Assembly (NCBI RefSeq): GCF_001425055.1
Contig: NZ_LMDK01000002.1
Coordinates: 104,788-168,787, forward strand
DNA length: 64,000 nt
Reading direction: 5' to 3'
DNA from: Pelomonas sp. Root1237
Lineage (GTDB): Bacteria; Pseudomonadota; Gammaproteobacteria; Burkholderiales; Burkholderiaceae_C
Positions 27,424 to 36,096 of this stretch are shown piece after piece. The notes under the pieces were generated by a model that ran no database searches, had not been told where the DNA came from, and saw only the letters and a program-made list of their open reading frames with translations. Every line of letters begins with the position of its first letter. Position 1 is the stretch's first letter. Made by a program: the position numbers and the translations under genes.

Positions 27424-28626
27424 ATGTTCGACGCCTATCTCTACGGCCATTGCCGCACGCCGCGCGGCAAGGGCAAGCCCGACGGTTCGCTGCACGCGGC
27501 CACGCCGATCTGGCTGGTGCGCAGCGTGCTGCAGGCCCTGCAGCAGCGCACCCGGCTCGACACGTCGTTGGTCGACGACGTCATCCTTGGCTGCGTGACA
27601 CCCATCGCCGAGCAGGGTGGCGACATCGCCCGCATCGCCGTGCTGGACGCCGGCTGGGCGCAGTCGGTGGGCGGCGTCACGCAGTCACGCTTCTGCGCCT
27701 CGGGGCTGGAGAGCGTCAACCTCGCAGCGGCCAAGGTGGCCAGCGGCTTCGAACGCCTGGTCGTGGCCGGCGGTGTCGAGAGCATGAGCCGCGTGCCCAT
27801 GGGCAGCGACGGCGGCGCCTGGATGCTGGACGAGCGCGTCGTCAGCGCCATCGGTTTCGTGCCGCAGGGCATCAGCGCTGATCTGATCGCGACGCTGGAG
27901 GGCTTCACGCGCGATGAGCTCGACGCCTACGCGGCGCGCTCCCATCAGCGAGCCACCGCGGCGCGTGCCGAAGGACGCTTCGCGAGCGCGCTGGTGCCGG
28001 TGCATGACGAAGCCGGCGCCCTGCTGCTGGCCGAGGACGAAACCATCCGCCCACGGACATCCATCGACACGCTGGCTGCGCTGAACCCCAGCTTCATCAA
28101 GCTGGGCGCGAAGTTCGACGGCCTGGCATTGCGCAAATACCCGCAGGCGTCGGCGATCGAACACCGCCACCATGCCGGCAATTCATCGGGCATCGTTGAT
28201 GGCGCAGCCCTGATGCTGGTGGGCTCCAAGGCCGGCGGCGAAGCGGCGGGAGTCAAGCCCCGCGCGCGCATCCGTGCGGCCGCCGTCGTCGGCAGCGAGC
28301 CGACCATCATGTTGACCGGCACGACACCAGCCTGTCAGAAGGCACTGCGCCAGGCCGGCATGCAGGCGTCCGATATCGACCTGTGGGAAATCAACGAGGC
28401 CTTCGCCGCGGTGCCGATGAAGACGGCGCGCGATCTGGGCCTGGACCTGGATCGCGTCAACGTGAACGGCGGTTCAATTGCGCTCGGCCACCCGTTGGGC
28501 GCAACCGGCGCCATGCTGCTGGGCACCTTGCTCGATGAGTTGGAGCGACGCGATCTCCAGACCGGCGCCGTGACGCTGTGCGTCGGCGGCGGAATGGGCA
28601 TCGCCACCATCATCGAACGGGTCTAG
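27424..28626 (+). CDS. Acetyl-CoA C-acyltransferase (thiolase)
   Basis: A 400-residue thiolase catalysing the last beta-oxidation step or its reverse. The nucleophile is Cys91 in [11 protein letters not shown]; the [14 protein letters not shown] and C-terminal CVGGGMG motifs complete the active site. The ATG 27424 has GGAG eight bases upstream, better than an upstream GTG-type start at 27403. It is the last gene of the WS/DGAT operon. Its TAG stop is the first base triplet of a 55-bp palindrome. Confidence 0.94.
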   Translation: MFDAYLYGHCRTPRGKGKPDGSLHAATPIWLVRSVLQALQQRTRLDTSLVDDVILGCVTPIAEQGGDIARIAVLDAGWAQSVGGVTQSRFCASGLESVNLAAAKVASGFERLVVAGGVESMSRVPMGSDGGAWMLDERVVSAIGFVPQGISADLIATLEGFTRDELDAYAARSHQRATAARAEGRFASALVPVHDEAGALLLAEDETIRPRTSIDTLAALNPSFIKLGAKFDGLALRKYPQASAIEHRHHAGNSSGIVDGAALMLVGSKAGGEAAGVKPRARIRAAAVVGSEPTIMLTGTTPACQKALRQAGMQASDIDLWEINEAFAAVPMKTARDLGLDLDRVNVNGGSIALGHPLGATGAMLLGTLLDELERRDLQTGAVTLCVGGGMGIATIIERV

Positions 28627-28678
28627 GGCCTGTCGCCCGGCGGCAATGGGTCCCATTGCCGCCGGGAGACAGGCCCTA
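28624..28678. terminator. 55-bp near-perfect palindrome carrying two convergent stop codons
   Basis: Arms 28624-28650 and 28652-28678 match at 26 of 27 positions with a one-base centre. The left arm begins with the thiolase TAG and the right arm, read on the minus strand, begins with the TAG of the YXWGXW gene. This would form an exceptionally stable hairpin in either transcript and act as a shared terminator or RNA 3' end. Confidence 0.88.
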
Positions 28679-29008
28679 CAGCCTGATCCAGCCGCCGGCA
28701 CGCAAATGCCAGCGGCCACCGCGGCTCTCCCAGCGGTGAGGCTCATAGCGATAGCCGGCACGCGGGCGCTCGTAGTAGCCGGGCACCCAGTGGTGACGGC
28801 CGCCGTTCCAGCCCCAGTAGCCATTGACCCAGACTGCGCCCGTATAGGGCGTGACGGGCACGACCTCGGCATAGGGTGCGGGAGGCGGCGCGTCGACCAC
28901 GATGGCCGAGCCACCGTCGTAGTAGCCGGCCCGGTGGGCAGGCACGACCACGCAGGCCGACAGCAGTGCAGATGAAGCCAGGGCGAACGCCAGAGTGAGT
29001 CGTTTCAT
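28676..29008 (-). CDS. YXWGXW-repeat lipoprotein
   Basis: A 110-residue lipoprotein: signal MKRLTLAFALASSALLSAC with lipobox cysteine 19, then a Tyr/Trp/Gly/Arg-rich domain with NGYWGWNGGRHHWVPGYYERPRAGY, a YXWGXW-type pattern known from many small proteobacterial lipoproteins. Probably outer-membrane anchored. Function unknown. Its signal peptide closely resembles that of the next upstream gene (MKRLALAIALISTALLSGC), suggesting tandem duplication. Confidence 0.85.
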   Translation of the reverse strand: MKRLTLAFALASSALLSACVVVPAHRAGYYDGGSAIVVDAPPPAPYAEVVPVTPYTGAVWVNGYWGWNGGRHHWVPGYYERPRAGYRYEPHRWESRGGRWHLRAGGWIRL

Positions 29009-29047
29009 CGGAATCTCCAGGCCGCCTCAGGGAGACGGCCCATTCGG

Positions 29048-29224
29048 TTACCTCGAGCCAGGCTGAACGTAGACGCTGCCGCGGTAGTAACCGCCGTCAC
29101 GTTGGTGGCCGCCATCCCGGTAATAGCCGTCCCTGTGGTAACCGCCGTGGCGGGCCGGCACGATGATGCAGCCCGACAGCAGGGCGGTAGAAATCAGGGC
29201 AATGGCCAGGGCCAGTCGTTTCAT
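29048..29224 (-). CDS. Small Tyr/Gly-rich lipoprotein, 58 residues
   Basis: Begins MKRLALAIALISTALLSGCI at ATG 29224 with a lipobox cysteine at 19, then a short Tyr/His/Gly/Arg-rich tail with repeated YYRDGG/HQRDGG units. The GAGGATCTC region and the signal peptide are almost the same as in the neighbouring YXWGXW lipoprotein 40 bases downstream, so the pair looks like a duplication in which one copy lost or never had the Trp-rich domain. Function unknown. Confidence 0.7.
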   Translation of the reverse strand: MKRLALAIALISTALLSGCIIVPARHGGYHRDGYYRDGGHQRDGGYYRGSVYVQPGSR

Positions 29225-29561
29225 GAGGATCTCCAGGCCACGAAATACGCGGCCGTGCCCCACTAACCGCCACGAGCCCGCGGCGGATGACGGCGTCACA
29301 CAGAGTTACTCCGTGGCGGACTGTTGCTGCGGCTTCAGATAGCAGCCCATCCAGGCGATGAAACGCGCCTCGGTCGCGCTGCACCCTGGGCCGGCCCACC
29401 TCGTGTTCGTGCTGCACGGCGTGTTGGTCGGTGCCGAACCTGCTGAGCAGGTTGCCGCTGCCGGCACCGCTGACAGCGGCCTTGATGTCACGGGATCACG
29501 AGGGAATCAGGAGGTCTGGCCCGCGGTATTCTGCGGCGCTTCACCCGAACCGACTTTCGAC
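29225..29561. other. 337-bp intergenic gap with one doubtful small ORF
   Basis: The gap between two divergent small lipoprotein genes holds a minus-strand ORF at 29306-29491 whose end (ATEARFIAWMGCYLKPQQQ) looks protein-like, but it has no clear ribosome-binding site or signal peptide. I see no promoter motif I would defend. It may be a real small protein; support is weak. Confidence 0.3.
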
Positions 29562-29816
29562 ATGAAACGAATCTTCCTGACGCTGCTGCCGCTCGCACTG
29601 GCCGCCTGCGCTTCGACGACACCGCCCGCCCAAAGCGGCGCCCAGGCTGCGGCCGACAACGGCACCATCTGCGAGCGCGACTCACCCACCGGCAGCATGC
29701 TGCCCAAGACGCGCTGCACCACCGCCGCTGAACGCGAGGCGGCGCAGCGCAGCACCCAGGCCGTCAGCGAGGCCGTGCGCAACCAGCGCTCCGCCCCTCC
29801 CGGCAAGGGCAGCTGA
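29562..29816 (+). CDS. Small lipoprotein, 84 residues
   Basis: Signal MKRIFLTLLPLALAAC with lipobox cysteine 16, then a short hydrophilic domain containing a conserved-looking pair of cysteines (ICERDSPTGSMLPKTRC) and an Ala/Gln/Arg-rich tail. The ICERxxPTGSxxPxTRC pattern is seen in small proteobacterial lipoproteins of unknown role. It ends ten bases before the convergent MFS transporter gene. Function unknown. Confidence 0.72.
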   Translation: MKRIFLTLLPLALAACASTTPPAQSGAQAAADNGTICERDSPTGSMLPKTRCTTAAEREAAQRSTQAVSEAVRNQRSAPPGKGS

Positions 29817-29825
29817 GGCAAAGGC

Positions 29826-30989
29826 TCAGCGCGATTCCCGCAGCAGCGCGGCCAGGCAGGCCATGCCGGCCGCCATCACGGCTGCCGTCAGCCACAGCGC
29901 GACATCGAAGCCGCCGCCGGCCTCGACCATCCGACCGGTCAGCGCAGGCGCGCTGATCTGTGCCATGCCATAGCTCAGCGTCAGCCGGGCCATCGCCTTG
30001 CCTGGATTGGCGGGTGAATGCCGGCCAACCAGAGCCAGCGTCAGGCTGACGATACCGATGAAGGTCGCGCCATACAGCAGCGCGCCCGCCAACGCGGCCA
30101 CCAGACCGCTGGCCAATATCGGCAGCAACACGGCGAAGATCTGCACGCCGAAAGCGATCAGCAGCGCGCCAACGTCGCCCGTGCGGCGCGCAATGCGATC
30201 CCAGACGAACACAGCCGGCGTCGCCGACAAGCCCACCAGCAGCCAGGCCCAAGGCCCCTGTCCGGCCAGCAGCGGCTGAGCCTCGACGATGGCGACAGTG
30301 AAGGTCGCGTTGACGACGAAGCCCCAGCCCGCGCAGAAATAGGCCGCCACCATCAGCGCCATCCAACGCCGGCTGGGTGCTGCATCGGACGCGGCTTTCG
30401 CGGCCGGCGGCGGCACCGGCGGGCGCCAGGCCCAGGCCGGGATCAGAAAGACCAGGCCGAGCAAGGCAAAGCCTTGCCACTGCGCCGTCCAGCCCAGGTC
30501 CCACTGCGTCATGCCCATCGCACCCAGGGCCGACACGACGATGCCCAGCCCCAGGCCGATGAAGTAGATACCCAGCTCGGGCCGGTGCCCCGACCGGATC
30601 AACCAGCCCTGCACCAAGCCCGAGCCCAGCAGCATGCCGGCCGCGCCGCACAGGCCACCGACATAGCGCGACAACGCCCAGGCGCCGAAGCTCGTGCTCC
30701 AACCCATCAGCGCGGTGATGACCAAAGCCGTCGGCAGGCCCCAGCTGTACAGGCGCTGGCGCCAGGTCGGGCTCTCGATCCACGCCGCCAGCAGCGCGCC
30801 GCTCATATAGCCCGCGTAGTTGATGGCCGCCAGCAGCCCGCCGTCGGCGACGCCCAGGCCCGCCTGGGCCTGCATCTGCGGCAACAGCGGCGTGTAGGCG
30901 AAGCGCGCGAGGCCGATGGTCAGCACCAGCGCACAGATGCCACCCAGCAGAACCTGCCAGGCGCGCAGACGGAATTCGGGCTCGGCCAT
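29826..30989 (-). CDS. MFS transporter, YbfB/YjiJ family
   Basis: A 387-residue, 12-helix major facilitator. The opening LTIGLARFAYTPLLPQMQ followed by GGLLAAINYAGYMSGAL is the recognisable start of the YbfB/YjiJ family, whose substrates are largely unknown. Ends in a typical basic LLRESR tail. It is divergent from mtfA across 79 bases. Inner membrane; direction of transport not evident. Confidence 0.88.
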   Translation of the reverse strand: MAEPEFRLRAWQVLLGGICALVLTIGLARFAYTPLLPQMQAQAGLGVADGGLLAAINYAGYMSGALLAAWIESPTWRQRLYSWGLPTALVITALMGWSTSFGAWALSRYVGGLCGAAGMLLGSGLVQGWLIRSGHRPELGIYFIGLGLGIVVSALGAMGMTQWDLGWTAQWQGFALLGLVFLIPAWAWRPPVPPPAAKAASDAAPSRRWMALMVAAYFCAGWGFVVNATFTVAIVEAQPLLAGQGPWAWLLVGLSATPAVFVWDRIARRTGDVGALLIAFGVQIFAVLLPILASGLVAALAGALLYGATFIGIVSLTLALVGRHSPANPGKAMARLTLSYGMAQISAPALTGRMVEAGGGFDVALWLTAAVMAAGMACLAALLRESR

Positions 30990-31068
30990 GGCCGCAGGTT
31001 AAGCGAGCCGGGCATACCCCAGGCACTGGGGGGCTTGCAAAGCGTGCGGCCGGGCCCAGTTGCCCAGC

Positions 31069-31890
31069 ATGCCGCTGTTCATCTGCTTCTGCCTCGTCCT
31101 GCTCGCCGCCGCCGGTATCGCGATGTGGCCGCTGTGGGTGCGCCGCCGCCGCGAGCGCATCGCCAGCCGCCCCTTCCCGCAGTCGTGGCGGCGCCTGCTG
31201 CGCCGCCATGTGCCGCTGGTGTCCCGGCTGCCGGCGCGCCAGCAACTGCGCCTGAAAGGGTTGATGCAGGTCTTCCTCGCCGAGAAGCCCATCCTCGGCT
31301 GCCGTGGCCTGCGCGTGACGGACGAGATCCGCGTCACCGTCGCGGCCCTGGCCTGCCTGCCACTGCTGGGTGCGGCGCGCGGCGTCTACCCGGAGCTGCG
31401 CCAGGTGCTGGTCTACCCCGGCGCCTTCGTCGTCGACCGGCCGGTGACCGAATCGGGCGGCGTGCTGTCAGACCAGCGCCGCGTGCTGGCTGGCGAGAGC
31501 TGGAGCCAGGGCCAGGTGCTGCTGGCCTGGGATGAAGTCAAGCGTGGTGCGGCCACGCCGGGCGATGGGCACAACGTCGTCATCCACGAGTTCGCGCATC
31601 AGCTCGACCAGGCGGGCGGCCCGGCCAATGGCGCGCCGGCACTGCCGTCAGCCGAGGCCTACCGGCGCTGGTCGACGGTGATGCAAAACGAGTTCGATGC
31701 ACTGCGCTGGCGGCTGGCCCGCGGCGAGCCGGGGCTCATCGACGCCTATGGTGCGACCGACCCGGCGGAATTCTTCGCGGTGATCAGCGAGCTATTCTTC
31801 GAGCGGCCGATCGAGCTGGCCGCAGGTCACCCGGCGCTGTACAGCGAGCTCAGTGGCTACTACCGACTGGACCCGGCGAGCTGGAACTAG
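31069..31890 (+). CDS. mtfA: Zinc-dependent peptidase, MtfA family
   Basis: A 273-residue protein with an N-terminal membrane helix (PLFICFCLVLLAAAGIAMWPLWV) and the zinc motif HEFAHQLD (HExxH), followed by FFAVISELFFERP with a likely third ligand glutamate. MtfA in E. coli binds the Mlc repressor and tunes glucose phosphotransferase expression; here the role is likely proteolytic and otherwise open. ATG 31069 is preferred to a TTG at 31060. Ends four bases into the convergent cheZ stop. Confidence 0.88.
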   Translation: MPLFICFCLVLLAAAGIAMWPLWVRRRRERIASRPFPQSWRRLLRRHVPLVSRLPARQQLRLKGLMQVFLAEKPILGCRGLRVTDEIRVTVAALACLPLLGAARGVYPELRQVLVYPGAFVVDRPVTESGGVLSDQRRVLAGESWSQGQVLLAWDEVKRGAATPGDGHNVVIHEFAHQLDQAGGPANGAPALPSAEAYRRWSTVMQNEFDALRWRLARGEPGLIDAYGATDPAEFFAVISELFFERPIELAAGHPALYSELSGYYRLDPASWN

Positions 31891-32441
31891 AAGCCGAGGC
31901 TGGCCAGCAGGTCGTCCACATCGTCCTGCTTGAGCGCCTTGTCCGGCGTCTGCACGCCACCAAGCTCGGCGGACACGGCGGCAGCGGCCGGTGCGGGCAG
32001 GGACTGGACAAGATCCTTCAGCGGCGGCTCGGCGCGCTCCAGCATCTTGCTGACCTTGTTGATGACCTGGCCCGAGAGATCCTGGAAGTCCTGCGACATC
32101 ATGATCTCGGTGTGCAGCGACTTCTCGCGCGCGGCGAAGCTCGCGGCGTCGGCGGCGTAAGCGGCGCACAGCTTCATCAGCGCGCGGGCGCGGTCGGCGC
32201 TGATGTTGCTGGACAGGGCCAGGCGGTTCAGCGCGTCGGACAGCTCGCGGCCCTTCTTGCGCACGGCCTCGGCGTCGTCCTGGGCGGCTTCCACCAGGTT
32301 GAGCACCTTGGTGGCCGCCTGCTCGGTCATGCTGCGCACATAGGCCAGGCGCTCGCGCGCATCGGGCAACTCGTCGACCACGTCATGCAGGATCTGGGCG
32401 GCGTCGGCCCGGATCATGGCCTGGATGGACGCGTCGGACAT
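31887..32441 (-). CDS. cheZ: CheZ chemotaxis phosphatase
   Basis: A 184-residue helical protein with the CheZ catalytic segment IMMSQDFQDLSGQVINKV; Asp121 and Gln125 correspond to the catalytic Asp and Gln of E. coli CheZ. The C-terminal QDDVDDLLASLGF is the CheY-binding tail. CheZ dephosphorylates CheY-P and resets flagellar switching. ATG 32441 has GGAG upstream. It stands alone, away from cheY, which is unusual since cheY and cheZ are generally adjacent. This suggests the main chemotaxis operon is elsewhere. Confidence 0.9.
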   Translation of the reverse strand: MSDASIQAMIRADAAQILHDVVDELPDARERLAYVRSMTEQAATKVLNLVEAAQDDAEAVRKKGRELSDALNRLALSSNISADRARALMKLCAAYAADAASFAAREKSLHTEIMMSQDFQDLSGQVINKVSKMLERAEPPLKDLVQSLPAPAAAAVSAELGGVQTPDKALKQDDVDDLLASLGF

Positions 32442-32572
32442 GTGGAACTCCCTGAATGGGCCCGACAGCAGCGACGGGGCTACAACCAGTTTAGAAGCGC
32501 CTCTACGGCGCGCAATTGCCCGGCAGATGGTCAAGCGCTGCCGAACGCGGCCTTTGTCACGCGGGTTGCAAT

Positions 32573-33376
32573 TCAGGGCGCCGCGAGCAGTGCGCGCAAA
32601 GCCGCGGCCTGCGTCACGTCGAGGCGGCCAGCTTGCTCGGCCAGCAGAAGCTGGCGCCGGCCCAACGCCAGCAGCAGGTCAGCATCCAGCCCGGCAGACG
32701 CCAGCGCCTGCAGATGGCGGCCCAGCACGCCGGTGTCGCCGCGCGCGACAGGCCCCGAGACGGCACCGGCCAGGCCACGGTCCAGGGCGGTGTCCAATGC
32801 GCCGCGGGTCAACGGCACCAGGGCCGGCAGGGCTTGGGCCCGCGCCAGTCCAGCGGCCGCCCACAGCGTTTGGGCTTCGGCCAGCACGGCCAGCACGCCG
32901 CTGGCGGCCAGGTTGGCCGCAGCGTGATAGGCAGCCCGCGCCTGAGCCGTCATCGGCGACGGCAACGCCAGTGGCACCAGGCCCAGCACGTGAGCGAGTG
33001 CTTCCAGCGCAGGCCGGTGTGCTGCATCCGCCTCGATACCGACATGCACGCCGGCGAGGCCGGCATCACCGGCCAGCAGTTTCAATGGGTGAAAGCCTGC
33101 CGCGGCCGGCGCCGGGCCCAGCGCGGCCAGCGGCGTCGCGCCACTGCAATGCAGGCCCAGTTGGCCGGCGCGCCACGGCAAGGCGGCGGCGGTCGTGGCG
33201 ATCTGATCGTCGGGGACTGTCAGCCAGACCCAGTCGGCCGCCTGGGCGGCATCGGCCATTGCGAACTCGCCTTCACCCGGCGAGCGCCGACCAACGACAA
33301 CCTCCTCGCCCGCCGCTCGGAACGCCGGCACCAGCGCCCTGGCCAGCCGGCCGTACCCGATCACAGCATGTCTCAT
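32573..33376 (-). CDS. Rossmann-like and DUF2520 domain protein
   Basis: A 267-residue protein with an N-terminal NADP-binding-like fold (MRHAVIGYGRLARALVPAF) and a helical C-terminal DUF2520 domain (ARAAYHAAANLAASGVLAVLAEAQ). Related to ketopantoate reductase and pyrroline-carboxylate reductase folds, but the substrate is unknown. The glycine pattern GYGRLA is slightly off the usual GxGxxG. It lies between cheZ and a methyltransferase gene on the same strand with no overlap. Confidence 0.82.
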   Translation of the reverse strand: MRHAVIGYGRLARALVPAFRAAGEEVVVGRRSPGEGEFAMADAAQAADWVWLTVPDDQIATTAAALPWRAGQLGLHCSGATPLAALGPAPAAAGFHPLKLLAGDAGLAGVHVGIEADAAHRPALEALAHVLGLVPLALPSPMTAQARAAYHAAANLAASGVLAVLAEAQTLWAAAGLARAQALPALVPLTRGALDTALDRGLAGAVSGPVARGDTGVLGRHLQALASAGLDADLLLALGRRQLLLAEQAGRLDVTQAAALRALLAAP

Positions 33377-33411
33377 GAGTGGGCGCGGGCGAAGAAGGTG
33401 CGAATGCCTTC

Positions 33412-34188
33412 TCAGGGCTTGACGAACTTCAGCGTCATGCGGTCACTCTCGCCGATGGCCTGGTACTTCGAGCGGTCCTTGTCCTTCAGCGCATAGGTCG
33501 GCGGCAGCGTCCAGACGCCGTCGGGGTGGTCGGCCGTGTCCTTGGGGTTGGCGTTGACCTCGCTTCTGCCGGCAAGCTTGAAACCCGCGTTCTCGGCGAA
33601 CTTGATGACGGTGGCCTCCTGCACATAGCCGCTCGGGGCCTTGGGGTCCTGGGTGCGCGAGACCGGCAGCCGGTGCTCCTCGACCCCCAATGTGCCGCCA
33701 GGCTTCAGCGCCTTGAAAGCGGCGTCGAAGACGGCCTGGGCCGTGCCACCGTTCATCCAGTTGTGCACATTGCGGAAGGTCAGCACCGCATCGGCGCTGC
33801 CGGCCGGGGCGATGTCAAACACGCCCTTGGCCGGGTCGAAGGCCGTGATCTTGACCTTGCCGTAGACGCCCATCGAATCCATCTTGGCCTTGAAGCGCGC
33901 GCTGCCGCCGTCGGCCGCATAGAGCTGACCTCCTTCGCGCAGATAGGGGGCAAGGATCTCGGTGAACCAACCACCGCCCGGGGCGAGTTCGACGACGGTG
34001 TCGGTCGGCTTGATGCCGAAGAAGCTCAGCGTTTCGTAGGGGTGGCGTTGCGCATCGCGGGCGACATTGCCCACCAAGCGGTTGTCGGCGGCAACGGCGG
34101 CCTTCAGCGGGTCGGCGTCGTGAGCTTGTGCGCCCGCAGCAGCAAACATGGCGGAAGTGGCGAGAGTGGCGATCAGCCAGGTCTTCAT
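33412..34188 (-). CDS. Exported class I SAM-dependent methyltransferase-like protein (COG4798 type)
   Basis: A 258-residue protein with a clear Sec signal peptide (MKTWLIATLATSAMFAAAGAQA) followed by a Rossmann methyltransferase fold: VVELAPGGGWFTEILAPYL for the SAM-binding loop and DAVLTFRNVHNWMN further on. A periplasmic methyltransferase is odd because SAM is cytoplasmic; related proteins share this feature. ATG 34188 chosen for the signal peptide. Function unknown. Confidence 0.85.
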   Translation of the reverse strand: MKTWLIATLATSAMFAAAGAQAHDADPLKAAVAADNRLVGNVARDAQRHPYETLSFFGIKPTDTVVELAPGGGWFTEILAPYLREGGQLYAADGGSARFKAKMDSMGVYGKVKITAFDPAKGVFDIAPAGSADAVLTFRNVHNWMNGGTAQAVFDAAFKALKPGGTLGVEEHRLPVSRTQDPKAPSGYVQEATVIKFAENAGFKLAGRSEVNANPKDTADHPDGVWTLPPTYALKDKDRSKYQAIGESDRMTLKFVKP

Positions 34189-34246
34189 AGGGAGTGTCTC
34201 CTTGTGGAACAGCCAGTATCCGGTGCTCGTCGGCCCCTGTCCAAGG

Positions 34247-35386
34247 TCAGCGACGGAATGCCAAAGACGCCAGACCAAGCAGGGCCAGCGCGGCGCCAAA
34301 CAGGCCCAGCGCATGCAGGCCGAGCCCCTTCAGCACCATGCCGCCCACGCTGGCGCCCAGCGTCGCACCGACATAGATGGCCGAGGCGTTCAACGCGAAC
34401 AGCACCGGCAGCCGGGCCGGGTCCAGCGCCGCCAGCCGCGCCTGCTGCGGCACCATGAAGCTCCAGCCGAACACGCTCCAGGTGAAGACCAGCGCCCCCA
34501 TCACCGCAAGCGGCCAGGTCGGCAGGGTCAGCGCCGGCATCAGCAGGCACTGTGCCAGGCACAGCAGCACCAGCGTGCGGCGCGACCCGATGCGGTCGGT
34601 CAGCCGGCCGCCCATTGCATTGCCGGCGACGGCGCCCAGGCCGAACAGCAGCAGCATGCCGGTCACGCCGTCGCGGCTGAGGCCGTAGACGGACTCCAGC
34701 AGTGGCGCCACAAAGGTGTAGCAAACATAGAGCGCGCCGATGAAGAGTGCCGTGAAGGCCACTGCCCCCATCAGCCGGCCACTGCGCAGCACGGCGCCAA
34801 GGCTCTTCAGGCTGGCCACCGGCACCGCGATGCCGGCCGGCAGGGCCACCACCATGGCGGCGAGGCTCAGCAAGGTCAGCACGGCGACGACGACAAAGGC
34901 CGCCTGCCAGCCCAGCGCATAGCCCAGCCAGGCGCCGGCCGGAATGCCCAGCACCTGGGCCAGCGTCAACCCGCCGAAGACGATAGCCAGGGCCCGGCCC
35001 TGCTGGCCCGGCCCGGCCAACGCAACGCCGACCGAGGCGGCCACCGGCGTGACCAGGCCGCCGCCCAATGCCATCACGGCGCGCGCCGCCAGCAGCAGCG
35101 CAAAGCCGGGCGCCAGCGCGGCCATCACGGCACCCAGCGCAAACAATGCCAGGCCGATGGACATCAGCCGCCTTCGGTCCAGCCTCCCAGTGGCCGCCAC
35201 CAGCAGCGGCGAGGCGACCGCATAGGTGCCGGCATAGACGCTCATCAGCGCACCGGCTTGCGCCCGGTCGACGCCGAAGGCCAGCGCCACCGGCGACAGC
35301 ACGCCGACGACCACGAAGGCGCCCATGCCGATGGCGAAATTGGCCAGGGCCAGCAGCCAGAGCTGGCGGGAGGTGGACGAGGTCAT
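34247..35386 (-). CDS. MFS transporter, DHA1 (drug efflux/arabinose efflux-like) family
   Basis: A 379-residue, 12-helix transporter. Motif A-like ATGRLDRRRLMSIGL and the YAGTYAVASPLLVA segment fit the DHA1 family of proton-driven exporters. ATG 35386 gives MTSSTSRQLWLLALANFAIGMGAFVVVGVL in part, a normal start. It probably exports a drug or metabolite; substrate unknown. It follows the VTT-domain gene on the same strand with a short gap. Confidence 0.88.
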   Translation of the reverse strand: MTSSTSRQLWLLALANFAIGMGAFVVVGVLSPVALAFGVDRAQAGALMSVYAGTYAVASPLLVAATGRLDRRRLMSIGLALFALGAVMAALAPGFALLLAARAVMALGGGLVTPVAASVGVALAGPGQQGRALAIVFGGLTLAQVLGIPAGAWLGYALGWQAAFVVVAVLTLLSLAAMVVALPAGIAVPVASLKSLGAVLRSGRLMGAVAFTALFIGALYVCYTFVAPLLESVYGLSRDGVTGMLLLFGLGAVAGNAMGGRLTDRIGSRRTLVLLCLAQCLLMPALTLPTWPLAVMGALVFTWSVFGWSFMVPQQARLAALDPARLPVLFALNASAIYVGATLGASVGGMVLKGLGLHALGLFGAALALLGLASLAFRR

Positions 35387-35429
35387 CACTCCATCATCGC
35401 CAGCGCCGCGAGGCCCTGCCAGGCCGGGG

Positions 35430-36029
35430 TCAATGCGCGGCCCACCCCATCCAGACGGCGAGCGTGTCGAACAGCGTCGTGATGACCAGGATGGGCAGGG
35501 GCAGGCCCAGCAGCGTGCCGATGACATAGTCGCGCAGCCGCACGCCGGACAGCGCCAGCGTGTAGTTCAGCGCCGGCACCGAGTGGAAGACCGTGCGCAG
35601 CAGCACGACACTGCGCACGGGATGGGCGTCCAGCTTCGCGAACAGGCGGCGCGCCAGCCGGTTGTCCAGCTCACGCAGCGCGTCGGCACCCAGGGCGCGC
35701 ACGACGACAAACGTCACCGTGCAGGCGATGCAGGCCGCGACATAGGTCGTCAACGCGCCCCACGCCGGCCCAAGGGCCAGCACCGCCGCGGCGAGGAAGA
35801 AGGCGCCGGGAATGTGTGCCAGGTTGGCCAGCACGAACATCGCCGTGAAGGCTGCAAAGCCCCAGAGCCGGTGCTGGGCGAAACCCTCGCGCACGGCCTG
35901 CAGGCTGATCTGCTGGCGCAGGCCGGTGACCTCGACGACGCCCCAGAGCAGCACCACGAAAAGCAGAACCGCCAGCCAGCGCCAGCGCTGAGGCGCGGGC
36001 GCGGGGGTGGTGGTGTCGGCAGGCTTCAA
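35430..36029 (-). CDS. TVP38/TMEM64 (VTT domain) membrane protein
   Basis: A 199-residue integral membrane protein of the VTT/DedA-like superfamily. The VTT core is AAFTAMFVLANLAHIPGAFFLAAAVLALGPAWGAL in part, then RTVFHSVPALNYTLALSGVRLRDYVIGTLLG in part. VTT proteins are thought to act as lipid scramblases or transporters. The start reads as TTG at 36029 (MKPADTTTPAP); no in-frame ATG lies before the first helix. It follows ggt by 67 bases. Confidence 0.87.
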   Translation of the reverse strand: MKPADTTTPAPAPQRWRWLAVLLFVVLLWGVVEVTGLRQQISLQAVREGFAQHRLWGFAAFTAMFVLANLAHIPGAFFLAAAVLALGPAWGALTTYVAACIACTVTFVVVRALGADALRELDNRLARRLFAKLDAHPVRSVVLLRTVFHSVPALNYTLALSGVRLRDYVIGTLLGLPLPILVITTLFDTLAVWMGWAAH

Positions 36030-36096
36030 CGCTTGGGCTTGGGCGGCTTCTTGGAGCCGGAAGTATCGGCGGGTCGGGCGGGCCGGTGAGGGCCCT

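Noticed and set aside
29306..29491. 61-codon minus-strand ORF between lipoprotein genes
   Set aside because: Protein-like C-terminus but no ribosome site, signal peptide or recognised family; left as a note in the gap entry.
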